This document shows positions 1 through 7,665 of a stretch of 14,679 nt of DNA, one piece after another. Source of the DNA: JBICHM01 sp043101835 (lineage in GTDB: Bacteria; Planctomycetota; Phycisphaerae; Phycisphaerales; UBA1924). The stretch is from contig JBICHM010000022.1 of NCBI GenBank assembly GCA_043101835.1, forward strand, positions 1 to 14,679. The letters are read 5' to 3'. The translations under genes and the position numbers were made by a program. A model generated the notes under the pieces. That model did not search any database and had not been told where the DNA came from. It saw nothing but the letters and a program-made list of their open reading frames with translations. The stretch's first letter is position 1; each line of letters opens with the position of its first letter.

Positions 1-17
1 GTGTGCTCTTCCGATCT
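1..17. other. Illumina adapter remnant at contig end
   Basis: The first 17 bases, GTGTGCTCTTCCGATCT, are identical to the 3' end of the Illumina TruSeq read-2 primer/adapter; the reverse complement is AGATCGGAAGAGCACAC. This is untrimmed library sequence, not genome. In the frame of the kinase gene it translates as DRKST, a C-terminal signature familiar from adapter-contaminated database proteins. The genomic sequence starts at about position 18, and the window edge is an assembly contig end. Confidence 0.96.
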
Positions 18-982
18 CCGATCGCGATCGCCACCACCGCAACCGCAACCGCCCCGCCGATCGAGAACCGCCCCCGCCCCGCCTGCGCCGGTTCAACCAC
101 CGGCTCGTCGAGCGCCGCCTCCAGCTCGATCCGCACATCCCCGAGATCCCGGTACCGACGCTCCTTGTCCCGATCGAGACACCGCGCCAGCACCCGGCGC
201 ACGCCACGCGGCGTCGTCGACGGCAACCGGCTCAGATCCGGATCCTTATGCAGAATCGCGCCGATCGAGTCCGTCGCCGTCTCGCCCAGAAACGGGCTCG
301 CGCCCGTCAGCATCTCGTACAACACCACGCCGAACGACCAGGTGTCCGTCCGCTTGTCGACCCGACGACCCCGCGCCTGCTCCGGCGACATGTACGCCGC
401 CGTTCCCAGGATCACCCCCGGCGATGTCGGCGAGTGCTGCACCGGGCTCGTCAGCGTCGCCGCATCCGGACTCACACTCGAACCGCTCGCGCCCTCATCG
501 TGGCGCGCCAGGCCGAAGTCCAGCACCTTCACCACGCCCTCCGGCGTGATCCGGATGTTCGCCGGCTTCAAATCGCGATGGATCACCCCCGCGTCGTGCG
601 CCGCCGCGACGCCGTTGGCGATCTGCCCGGCGATCTCCACCGCCTCGTCAGGGTCGATCGGCCCCCGGTCCAGCCGGTCCGCCAGCGTCTCCCCCTCCAC
701 GAACTCGAGCACCAGGTACCGCGCCCCCTCGTGCTCCTCGATGCCGTAGATCCCCGCGACATGCTGGTGATTCAGCTGCGCAAGCGTCTTCGCCTCACGC
801 TCGAAACGCGCAAGACGATCTGGATCCGTCGCCAGGTGGTCCGGCAACGCCTTGATCGCCACCCGCCGATCGAGTCGCGTGTCACGCGCGAGAAAGACAA
901 CGCCCATCCCGCCGCGCCCGACTTCCTCGACGAGCTCGTAATGCCCCACGGTCTGACCAGGAGTTCGCAGCACGAGAGGCAC
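18..982 (-). CDS. Serine/threonine protein kinase, PknB-like, truncated at C-terminus
   Basis: This gene encodes a Hanks-type Ser/Thr kinase that phosphorylates protein substrates. Numbering from the GTG at 982, the sequence shows a glycine loop GRGGMG (22-27), VAIK with catalytic Lys44, the helix-C Glu63, the catalytic loop HRDLKPAN (135-142), DFG (155-157), SPE replacing APE (199-201), and DTWSFGVVLYEML. The kinase domain is complete and should be active. An alanine/valine-rich hydrophobic stretch beginning near residue 308 looks like a transmembrane segment, so the kinase domain is probably cytoplasmic with an exported C-terminal part that is lost here. The frame runs off the contig into adapter bases. 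The start is uncertain: GTG 982 and GTG 973 are both possible, neither has a clear ribosome site, and an in-frame stop lies just upstream. The gene is divergent from the PhnB-like gene. Confidence 0.95.
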
Positions 983-1020
983 TATACAGAAGTGCGAGCG
1001 ACCAACGCTCCTGTATCAGC

Positions 1021-1100
1021 AACCTCTCACCTTGGGGGAGAGGTCGGCGAGCAAAGCGAGTCCGGGTGACGGGTCGCAATCACCGCGAGCGCAGCGACTA
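1021..1100. repeat. Intergenic dyad-rich element (CCTCTC/GAGAGG)
   Basis: In the gap between the divergent kinase and PhnB-like genes, CCTCTC (1023-1028) can pair with GAGAGG (1038-1043). TCACC (1027-1031) matches GGTGA (1065-1069), and GTCGC/GCGAC arms follow at about 1073-1099. The pattern resembles short palindromic intergenic repeats seen in many high-GC genomes. There is only one copy in the window, so repeat status is by resemblance. It may also overlap the promoters of both flanking genes. Confidence 0.4.
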
Positions 1101-1117
1101 ACCTTTACCATCCCCCC

Positions 1118-1600
1118 ATGCCCACCATCACCACCTTCCTGACCTTCAACGATCAGGCCGAAGCCGCCGCGCGCTTCTACACCTCCGTCTTCCCCAACTC
1201 CGAGATCACCCGCATCACGCGCTACCCCGACCTCGGCCCCGAGTCCCCCTTCACCACCGGCGCCGTGATGACCGTCGACTTCACCCTCGACGGCCGCCCC
1301 TTCACTGCGCTCAACGGCGGCCCGAGCTTCTCGTTCAGCCAGGGCATCTCCATCGCCGCGATCTGCGACACGCAGCAGCAGGTCGACGAGTACTGGAACA
1401 GGTTCATCGAAGCCGGCGCCACCCCCGTCGCCTGCGGCTGGCTCACCGACCACTTCGGCGTCTCCTGGCAGATCGACCCCAAACGCCTCATCGACCTCAT
1501 CGGCGACCCCGACGAGACCAAGGCCGCCAAGGCCATGCAGGCGATGATGACGATGGTCAAGATCGACACCGAAGCCATCGAACGCGCCGTCGCGGAGTGA
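1118..1600 (+). CDS. PhnB-like VOC (glyoxalase fold) family protein
   Basis: This 160-residue protein belongs to the vicinal-oxygen-chelate superfamily, PhnB-like branch (often labelled '3-demethylubiquinone-9 3-methyltransferase' in databases, a label that should not be taken as function). The N-terminal TFLTFNDQAEAAARFYTSVF is the typical beta-alpha opening. SGE-type residues are replaced by the ALNGGPSFSFSQGIS core, and the conserved CGWLTDHFGVSWQIDP segment follows. The length is normal for the family and the product should be a soluble cytoplasmic dimer. The substrate is not predictable from the sequence. The ATG at 1118 is the first Met of the conserved domain; there is no convincing Shine-Dalgarno sequence upstream. 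The gene is convergent with the hypothetical gene at 1741-3123. Confidence 0.88.
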   Translation: MPTITTFLTFNDQAEAAARFYTSVFPNSEITRITRYPDLGPESPFTTGAVMTVDFTLDGRPFTALNGGPSFSFSQGISIAAICDTQQQVDEYWNRFIEAGATPVACGWLTDHFGVSWQIDPKRLIDLIGDPDETKAAKAMQAMMTMVKIDTEAIERAVAE

Positions 1601-1611
1601 CCGAGCGCAAA

Positions 1612-1692
1612 GAGCCCCGAGCGCAAGCTCGGGGACACCGGCACGCACACACCGAGGCCGGACGATTGACCCCGAGCTTGCACTCGGGGCTC
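1612..1692. repeat. Inverted pair of 23-bp GAGCCCCGAG-type palindromes
   Basis: Two 23-nt arms, 1612-1634 and 1670-1692, are reverse complements at 22 of 23 positions, separated by 35 nt. Each arm is itself nearly palindromic (CCCCGAGC...GCTCGGGG). The element fills the gap between two convergent genes, so it could form a large hairpin that ends or protects both transcripts. There is no T-run, so it is not a classical intrinsic terminator. It has the look of a REP/BIME-like repeat pair. Confidence 0.75.
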
Positions 1693-1740
1693 CTTCCCCA
1701 CCCCTTCAGGCGGCATCGCCGCGAGCGTCGCGAGCCGCCG

Positions 1741-3123
1741 CTACTCCCCCTCCGGAAACGGCTCGCGCCCGATCGTCAGACACCGCTCGTCATCCGACTC
1801 CCACCCATCCGCACGCCGCGAAGGCGCACTCTCAGGGATGAACAAGTCATACCCATCGTCGCGCACGACATATTCGAACGCGACATCGCCCCCCGGACAG
1901 ATCGTCTCTTCCACCGGCATCGCCTCGGCCAGCGCATCCGGCCAACGACCGTGCTCGGCGTGGTAGATCTCCAGGTGCAGCATCACCCGCGTGCCGGCAA
2001 TCTGCTGCCGGTAGTACATCGTGTTTCGGAGCACACGGAACATCGCCGGCATCAGGATGTACGCGACCGGATTCGCATCGACCCGTTCGCCAACCGCCGC
2101 CTGATCCGCCAGCTCGCCGCGCGCCTGCTTGGCAGCCTCATCAAAATATGCGTCGACCGTCGCTGCCGTCGCTTCATAGCCCGGGTGGAGGGGTGACAGC
2201 AGGTTAAGCGCGCGCTCGCCAAAGGTCGGTGGATCGTCAAGATCAAACATGCTCCGCGAGATTGTCCACGAGACAAGCCGACCCTTTCGGTCAAACGCCC
2301 ATTGCGTCGCATCCTGTATCAGCGCCCGCTCCACTTCGACGAGGTGTGTCGACGGCGGCAGCAGCGCCTCTGCATCACGAATCGCCCCCAGGAGCGCAGC
2401 GCAGACATCCGCTGGAACCTCCCGTTCAGCGAGCTGGAGCCGGACCTCCGACAGCACGAGCGTGAGCTGCGAGAAACCAACGAGCCACTCGAGCGCGATC
2501 CCCTGCAGCGTGTTGTGCACCCCCGAACGAATCCCCGCGCGTGCATATCGGATGAACTCATTCCACTCACCCGCCGCAACCGCTGATCGCATCGCGGCCA
2601 CAAGCAACCGTGTGAAGCTCCGCTGCGGTCCAAGATGCGTCCAGATTCCCTCAAAGAGGGATTGTGCCGGCATCACGGAGGGATCGATGTCGAGCGGCGC
2701 ATCGAGTGACTCGAACTCGCTAGTCAACACACGCCGAAACCCAGGCAGCGCCGTCGCCTCGATGAACTCCTCCATGTGCAGCGCCGAGTCGGCCAGATGT
2801 TTGCGCCAAGGATCGTGCCGAGCATCCTCCCACGCGCCGACCGACGCTGGGTGCGACGGCCATGCCAGGTCTCGCTCGCCGCTCGAGGGCAACGGCATCG
2901 ACGACACTCCAGCCCCCGGTGTCTCCCCCCGCAGCACCGCCCGATACGCCGGCCACGAGTTTTCTCCCGCCGGCTGCACGCCCTGAACGAGTGCATCCAT
3001 CCGCTCCGCCGCATTAAACCGCGGCGCCGGCGTCGCCCACATCAGATCGATCACGAAGTACGCCAGCACACCAACCAGCGCAACCGACACCCCCAGCACC
3101 GCCCAACGCTTCCGAACCCGCAT
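1741..3123 (-). CDS. Hypothetical membrane-anchored protein, 460 aa
   Basis: I do not recognise a named family. Residues 2-6 are basic (RVRKR) and are followed by a hydrophobic segment at about 8-28, which fits an uncleaved N-terminal anchor with the rest outside the cytoplasm. The middle is mainly helical and charged, with no catalytic motif that I can see. Near the C-terminus the pattern EIYHAEHGRWPDALAE, then CPGGD, then DDGYDLFIPE resembles the tail of many planctomycete proteins of unknown function, in which an HGR(W/Y)P motif precedes a 'GY.LYS.GPDG'-like end. Start ATG 3123 directly precedes the anchor. The gene lies 120 bp downstream of polA in the same direction but is separated from it by a palindromic repeat. 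Its third codon positions look less GC-biased than its neighbours; this was judged by eye. Confidence 0.8.
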   Translation of the reverse strand: MRVRKRWAVLGVSVALVGVLAYFVIDLMWATPAPRFNAAERMDALVQGVQPAGENSWPAYRAVLRGETPGAGVSSMPLPSSGERDLAWPSHPASVGAWEDARHDPWRKHLADSALHMEEFIEATALPGFRRVLTSEFESLDAPLDIDPSVMPAQSLFEGIWTHLGPQRSFTRLLVAAMRSAVAAGEWNEFIRYARAGIRSGVHNTLQGIALEWLVGFSQLTLVLSEVRLQLAEREVPADVCAALLGAIRDAEALLPPSTHLVEVERALIQDATQWAFDRKGRLVSWTISRSMFDLDDPPTFGERALNLLSPLHPGYEATAATVDAYFDEAAKQARGELADQAAVGERVDANPVAYILMPAMFRVLRNTMYYRQQIAGTRVMLHLEIYHAEHGRWPDALAEAMPVEETICPGGDVAFEYVVRDDGYDLFIPESAPSRRADGWESDDERCLTIGREPFPEGE

Positions 3124-3145
3124 CCCCGATCCCTTTCGCTTCGGT

Positions 3146-3178
3146 CATGGCACGCCCCAAAGCGGCCGTACCATGCCA
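3146..3178. repeat. Palindromic repeat, AAAGCGGCCGTACCA family, copy 1
   Basis: A stem CATGG (3146-3150) / CCATG (3171-3175) encloses a core. The 18-nt stretch CCCAAAGCGGCCGTACCA (3156-3173) recurs exactly at 12007-12024. Outside the identical core the two copies differ in ways that keep pairing: this copy has CATGG/CCATG, the other CGTGG/CCACG. It lies in the 120-bp gap between polA and the downstream hypothetical gene. Confidence 0.75.
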
Positions 3179-3243
3179 CCCCCTTCGTCGCTTCGTCGCT
3201 TCCTGCCCCCAACCCGGCCCGATCGCTCGCGCGATCGCCTCTG

Positions 3244-6135
3244 TCACTTCCCCTCAAACCAATCCAAACTCGCCCGCGCCTCCACCACCAGCGGCACCAG
3301 CAGATCCATCGCCCCCTCCATCCGCGACTTCACCAGCGCCAGCGTCTCCTCCGCCTGCTCCCGCGGCGCCTCGAACACCAGCTCGTCGTGAATCTGCAGC
3401 AGCATCCGCACGCCGGCGATCTCGGGCTTCTCTTTCATCCCCTTCGCCTTGCGCAGATGCCCCGCGTGCTCGCTCAGGCGCACATGCAGGTCCACCATCG
3501 CGAGCTTGATCAGGTCCGCCGCCGACCCCTGCACCACGCTGTTGATCGCCATCCGCTCGCCCAGCGACCGCTCGTTCGGGTGCCGGCTCGCGATCTGCGG
3601 GATCGGGCGCCGCCGCCCCAGCATCGTCTCGACATACCCGTCCGCCTCCGCCTTCGCGACGCACTCGGCGAGGAAAGTCGAGATGCCCGCGAAGCGCCGC
3701 TTGTAGCCGTCGATGATCGCCGCGGCGTCGTCGTTCCCGATGCCCAGCCGACGCGCCAGCCCGAACGGCGTGACGCCGTACACGATCCCGAAGTTCACCA
3801 TCTTCGCGCCCGACCGCTGCTCGTCGGTCACCGCGCTCGGCTTCACCCCGTGGATCTGCGCCGCCACCGCGCGGTGGATGTCCTCCCCCGCCTGGAACGC
3901 CTTGATGAGCGCATCATCCTGCGAGAGATGCGCGAGCAGGCGCAGTTCGATCTGGCTGTAGTCCGCCCCGATCAGCACGCGCCCCGCGGGCGCCACGAAC
4001 GCGCGCCGAATCTCCCGCCCCACCTCCGTGCGGATCGGGATGTTCTGCAGGTTCGGGTCGCTGGATGATAGCCGCCCCGTCGCCGCGACCGTCTGGTTGA
4101 AGGACGCATGGATCCGCCCCGTCTCCGGGTGGATCGCCTCCTTGAGCGCCACGAGATAGGTCCCCACCAGCTTCGTGAGCGACCGGTGCTCGAGGATCAG
4201 CTCGGGGATGCGCGTCGTCACATCGGGATCGGCCGCGAGCGCCTCGAGCACCTCCACATCCGTCGAGTACCCCGTCTTCGTCTTCTTGCGCGGCTTCACG
4301 CCCAGCCCCGGCGTCTCCGCCTCCGGCTTGTTGAAGAGCACCTCCGCCAGCTGCTTCGGCGAGTCCGGGTTGAAGTCGCGCCCCGCCTCCTCCAGCACCT
4401 CAGCGCGCAACTCGGTGATCCGCGCCTGCAGGCGCTCGGCCTGCCGGTCGAGCTCCGCCGCGTCGACCTCGATGCCGTTCCACTGCAGCTCCGCCAGCAC
4501 CTCCACCAGCGGCGTCTCCACCTCGTCCATCAACGACCGCAGCCCCATCTCGTCGATGGGCTTCTCCAGCACGCGGCAGAGCTGCAGCGACACATCCGCA
4601 TCCTCCGCCGCGTACTCCGCCGCCTGCTCCAGCGGGACCGTGTCGAAGGTCTTCTGCTTCTTCCCCGTCCCGATCAGCTCCGTGATCGAGATCGTCGTCC
4701 GCCCCAGGAGCGCAAGCGCAAGCGGATCCATCGCGTGGCTCGAGCGCGACGGATCGACGAGGTATGACGCCACCATCCCGTCGAAGGCGACGCCGCGGAG
4801 CTCCACCCCCGCGCGCCGCAGCACGAGCATGTCGTACTTCAGATTGTGCCCCGTCTTCGGGCGGGCCGGGTCCTCGAGCACCGGCTTCAGGGCCGCGAGC
4901 ACGGTCTTTGCATCGAGGTGCGACTCTGGCTCTGGCGACCGCACCGGCACATACGCGCCGGCCCCCGGCTCGGTCGCGAACGACAGCCCGCACAGCGCCG
5001 CGCGCATCGGGTCGAGCCCGGTCGTCTCCGTATCGACTGCGATGATCGGCGCCGCCCTGAGCTCCTTGACGAGCGCATCGAGTTCCCGCTTCGTCCGCAC
5101 GCAGCGGTACTCGCCCTGCGCCGCGCGCCGCGCGGCCGGTTCCCCCTCCGACAGCCCCGCGAACAGCCCGCCCTCCTCGTCGAAGCCGCCGCCCGCGCGG
5201 GAGCCGAACCCCTCCGGCGCCGCCGGCGTCTCCGCGGGCGCATCGGCGACCGTCTCGCCGCGCTCCCCCAGCAGCGACTTCAACTCCTCCTGATATCGAT
5301 TGAACCCCAGCTGCTGCAGGATCGGCGCGAGCGCCGGCAGGTCGAACCCCGCCACCTTCGCTCGGTCGAAATCAAGCTCGACATCCACATCCCGCTTGAG
5401 CGTCACCAGCGTGCGCGACAGGGGCAGCAGGTCCTTCGCGGCGCGTAACGCCTCGCCGCGCTTCCCCTTGATCTCATCCGCCCGCGCCATCAAGGCATCC
5501 AGCGAGCCGTATTCGCCGATCAGCTTCGCCGCGGTCTTCTCCCCCACCCCCGGCACGCCCGGCACGTTGTCCACCGTGTCGCCCATCAGGGCGAGCATGT
5601 CCACCACCTGGCTCGGCGCCACGCCCTTCTTCTCGAGCAACCGATCGACATCGATCACCTCGCCCGTGTGCGCGTCGTACATCTCCACGCGCCCCGGCTC
5701 GAGCAGCTGCTGCAGATCCTTGTCCTTCGAGATGATGCGGATCTTCAGATCGGCGTCGCCCTTGTGCCGCTCCACGAGCGTCGCGATCACATCGTCCGCC
5801 TCGACGCCCGCCTCCCCCAGCACCGGCACGCCCACCGCCTCCAGCAGGCTGACGCACCGCTCCACCTGCGGCCCGAAGCTCTCCGGCGGCTTCTCCCGGT
5901 GCGCCTTGTACTCGGGATAGATCTCGCTCCGAAACGTCTCCCGATCCCCCGACACATCGATCACCGTCACCAGGTAATCGGGCCGATCCTCCTTCAGCAG
6001 CTTCAGGATCAGCCCCACGAACCCGAAGGTCGCGTTCGTCGGCTCCTTCGTCACCGGCGAGGTCATCGCGCTGCGGATCGCGTGGAACGCGCGGAAGAAC
6101 TGCGCGTGGCCATCAATGATGTACAGCGTCTTCAT
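3244..6135 (-). CDS. polA: DNA polymerase I
   Basis: This 963-residue enzyme fills gaps and removes RNA primers during lagging-strand synthesis and repair. The 5'-3' nuclease domain spans about 1-300 (LYIIDGHAQFFRAFHAI, VEADDVIAT, ISKDKDL, GVPGVGEKTAAKL). The 3'-5' proofreading domain keeps all acidic residues: D367/E369 in VDTETTG, D435 in NLKYD, and Y508/D512 in EYAAEDAD. The polymerase domain has motif A DYSQIELR (D725), motif B with K778, F782 and Y786, and motif C QIHDELVFE (D917/E918). Phe at 782 is the residue that discriminates against dideoxynucleotides in E. coli Pol I. The open frame extends upstream, but ATG 6135 begins the conserved MKTLYIIDG sequence and overlaps the TGA of the upstream gene as ATGA, implying translational coupling. 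Confidence 0.98.
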   Translation of the reverse strand: MKTLYIIDGHAQFFRAFHAIRSAMTSPVTKEPTNATFGFVGLILKLLKEDRPDYLVTVIDVSGDRETFRSEIYPEYKAHREKPPESFGPQVERCVSLLEAVGVPVLGEAGVEADDVIATLVERHKGDADLKIRIISKDKDLQQLLEPGRVEMYDAHTGEVIDVDRLLEKKGVAPSQVVDMLALMGDTVDNVPGVPGVGEKTAAKLIGEYGSLDALMARADEIKGKRGEALRAAKDLLPLSRTLVTLKRDVDVELDFDRAKVAGFDLPALAPILQQLGFNRYQEELKSLLGERGETVADAPAETPAAPEGFGSRAGGGFDEEGGLFAGLSEGEPAARRAAQGEYRCVRTKRELDALVKELRAAPIIAVDTETTGLDPMRAALCGLSFATEPGAGAYVPVRSPEPESHLDAKTVLAALKPVLEDPARPKTGHNLKYDMLVLRRAGVELRGVAFDGMVASYLVDPSRSSHAMDPLALALLGRTTISITELIGTGKKQKTFDTVPLEQAAEYAAEDADVSLQLCRVLEKPIDEMGLRSLMDEVETPLVEVLAELQWNGIEVDAAELDRQAERLQARITELRAEVLEEAGRDFNPDSPKQLAEVLFNKPEAETPGLGVKPRKKTKTGYSTDVEVLEALAADPDVTTRIPELILEHRSLTKLVGTYLVALKEAIHPETGRIHASFNQTVAATGRLSSSDPNLQNIPIRTEVGREIRRAFVAPAGRVLIGADYSQIELRLLAHLSQDDALIKAFQAGEDIHRAVAAQIHGVKPSAVTDEQRSGAKMVNFGIVYGVTPFGLARRLGIGNDDAAAIIDGYKRRFAGISTFLAECVAKAEADGYVETMLGRRRPIPQIASRHPNERSLGERMAINSVVQGSAADLIKLAMVDLHVRLSEHAGHLRKAKGMKEKPEIAGVRMLLQIHDELVFEAPREQAEETLALVKSRMEGAMDLLVPLVVEARASLDWFEGK

Positions 6136-7391
6136 GCCCGCCCCGACCGCGCCGCAACCGCCCGCGCGTGCAGCGCGCCGAAAGCCTCGATGTACGCGTC
6201 GCTCGGCGTCACGCCCCGACGCCCCATCGCGTGGCGCGCCACCTCGAAGCACTTGTCCAGCCGGTACGCCTGCGACCCCGCATCCGTCAGCCAGGTGAAC
6301 GCCCCCAGCGTCGCCGGCGGCGGCTGCGTGCTCGCCACCATCGACCCCGTCCCAAGCACGCTCCCCGTCATGATCCGCGTCGAAATCGCCGTCTTCACAT
6401 GGTCGCCGAAGATCGCCCCCAGAAAGGTCAGCCCCGTCCGAACCCGCGGCTCCTCCGGCCCGCTCCGCGCCACCACCTCGCCGTAGGTGTTCAGCAGGTT
6501 CGAGTTCGTCGTCCCCGCGCCCAGGTTCACCCACTCGCCGACCCACGAATCACCCAGATGCCCGTCGTGCGCCTTATTCGCGTATCCCTGAAAGACCGTC
6601 CCGCCGACCTCTCCCGCCACCTTGCACACCGGCCCGATCGCCGTGTTCGCCTTCACCAGCGCGCGCTCGAGCACCGTCGAGCCCGGCCCGACATACACCG
6701 GCCCCACGAGAATCGCCCCCGGACGGACCACCGCGCCGCGATCGATCACGACCAGCCCGCCCGTGCAGTCGATCACCGCCGACGGACAGACCGTCGCCGA
6801 GAGATGCACCGCCACCCCCTGCCCCAGCAGCGTCACGCCCTCGGGCAGTTCCGGCGCGAAGTCCCCATCGCCCCGGATCAGCGCCGCCAGATCCATCGCC
6901 AGCCCGGCGTCGCGGAACCGGATCACATCCCACGGATGGTGCAGCAGGCACGCCGACTCGGCCTCCGACGCCTCCACACCCGCCGGAACCGCCGCACGCT
7001 CCAGCGCCTCGCGCAACTGCCCCGCCGAGCACGACCCCGGCGCGAGTCGCACCGCCACCAGGGCGCCCGTGCCCGGCTCCACGATCGCCCGCCCCGGCGC
7101 CAGCGCGCCGGCCGCCTCGGGAGGCAGCGCACACCGCGCGCTGACCGCCAGAAGGTCGCCGGCGCACGCCGCCTCGAGGTCCGCCGGCGCCAGCCCGGGC
7201 GACGCCACCCCCGCGGTCTCCGGCCGGGCCAGGCCGTCAGAAAACCCGATTTTCAGGGCGTTTTCGAGCCGCTCCCGCACCGTGAACGCGCCGAGGCGCA
7301 CATCCCAGGCGGGCCGAAGATCTGTCAGCGGGCTGAGTCGCGCAGCGCCATCCTCGAAGAGCATCGCGCGCGCCGGGCGGTGGTCAGGCAT
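6132..7391 (-). CDS. Alternate GlmU-type sugar nucleotidyltransferase / acyltransferase
   Basis: This 419-aa protein matches the 'alternate bacterial GlmU' pattern (TIGR03991 type), predicted to convert glucosamine-1-phosphate to UDP-N-acetylglucosamine for peptidoglycan or glycan synthesis. The N-terminus has the family's LFEDGAARLSPLTDLRPAWD...VRLGAFTVRERLE instead of the classical GxGTRM nucleotide loop. The C-terminal half is a left-handed beta-helix rich in V/I-G-x-G-x repeats, with the diagnostic CKVAGEVGGTVFQGYANKAH, DGHLGDSWVGEWVNLGAGTT and NSNLLNTYGEV segments. Start ATG 7391 (MPDHRPA) precedes the conserved region; an internal Met ten residues in (AMLFEDG) is a fair alternative, and neither has a strong Shine-Dalgarno sequence. 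The stop overlaps polA. The gene is divergent from HU. The reaction is inferred from the family and is not visible as catalytic residues. Confidence 0.87.
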   Translation of the reverse strand: MPDHRPARAMLFEDGAARLSPLTDLRPAWDVRLGAFTVRERLENALKIGFSDGLARPETAGVASPGLAPADLEAACAGDLLAVSARCALPPEAAGALAPGRAIVEPGTGALVAVRLAPGSCSAGQLREALERAAVPAGVEASEAESACLLHHPWDVIRFRDAGLAMDLAALIRGDGDFAPELPEGVTLLGQGVAVHLSATVCPSAVIDCTGGLVVIDRGAVVRPGAILVGPVYVGPGSTVLERALVKANTAIGPVCKVAGEVGGTVFQGYANKAHDGHLGDSWVGEWVNLGAGTTNSNLLNTYGEVVARSGPEEPRVRTGLTFLGAIFGDHVKTAISTRIMTGSVLGTGSMVASTQPPPATLGAFTWLTDAGSQAYRLDKCFEVARHAMGRRGVTPSDAYIEAFGALHARAVAARSGRA

Positions 7392-7491
7392 CGCCCGAGT
7401 GTACCGCCCCGCCCCCTGCGCCACGCCCCGAACCACCGCTCGCAGTTCCCCGCCCGACGCGCGCCACGACCCGCCGGCGCCCCGACGACCG

Positions 7492-7510
7492 AAGTTCACC
7501 CGACGAACTT
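7492..7510. promoter_or_regulatory. Operator-like dyad AAGTTC-N7-GAACTT upstream of HU
   Basis: A perfect 6-bp inverted repeat, AAGTTC (7492-7497) and GAACTT (7505-7510), is separated by 7 bp in the 274-bp divergent gap between alt-glmU and the HU gene. It ends exactly where a TTGACC (7510-7515), a possible -35 element reading toward HU, begins. A good -10 at normal spacing is missing: GATAGA at 7536 is 20 bp away. The promoter is therefore uncertain, but the dyad geometry suits a dimeric regulator. It could also be chance. Confidence 0.35.
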
Positions 7511-7651
7511 TGACCCAAAAACCCTTGGAAACACCGATAGAAATCAGCGGCGGCGCTTGTGGAGGCGACGAAACCGTCGTACAACTCCGCCAGATTCACA
7601 CGGGTCGGGGCCACGGAGGCAACGCCCGAAACCCACACCGCCACTTCTCAC

Positions 7652-7657
7652 AGGAGG
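7652..7657 (+). promoter_or_regulatory. Strong Shine-Dalgarno of the HU gene
   Basis: AGGAGG lies 8 nt before ATG 7666. This is the strongest ribosome binding site in the window and fixes the HU start inside a much longer open frame. It fits an abundant nucleoid protein. Confidence 0.9.
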
Positions 7658-7665
7658 AGGCTCCG

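Noticed and set aside
882..1079. 65-aa frame on the - strand upstream of the kinase
   Set aside because: It overlaps the kinase start in another frame, crosses the dyad element, and has no ribosome site or family pattern.
6136..6546. Upstream extension of polA to 1100 aa
   Set aside because: The extra 137 residues overlap alt-glmU in another frame and are Gly/Ala/Arg-rich. The conserved MKTLYIIDG start and the ATGA overlap fix 6135.
6622..7665. Upstream extension of the HU frame to a 479-aa protein
   Set aside because: The extension is antisense to alt-glmU and low complexity. AGGAGG at 7652-7657 places the start at 7666.
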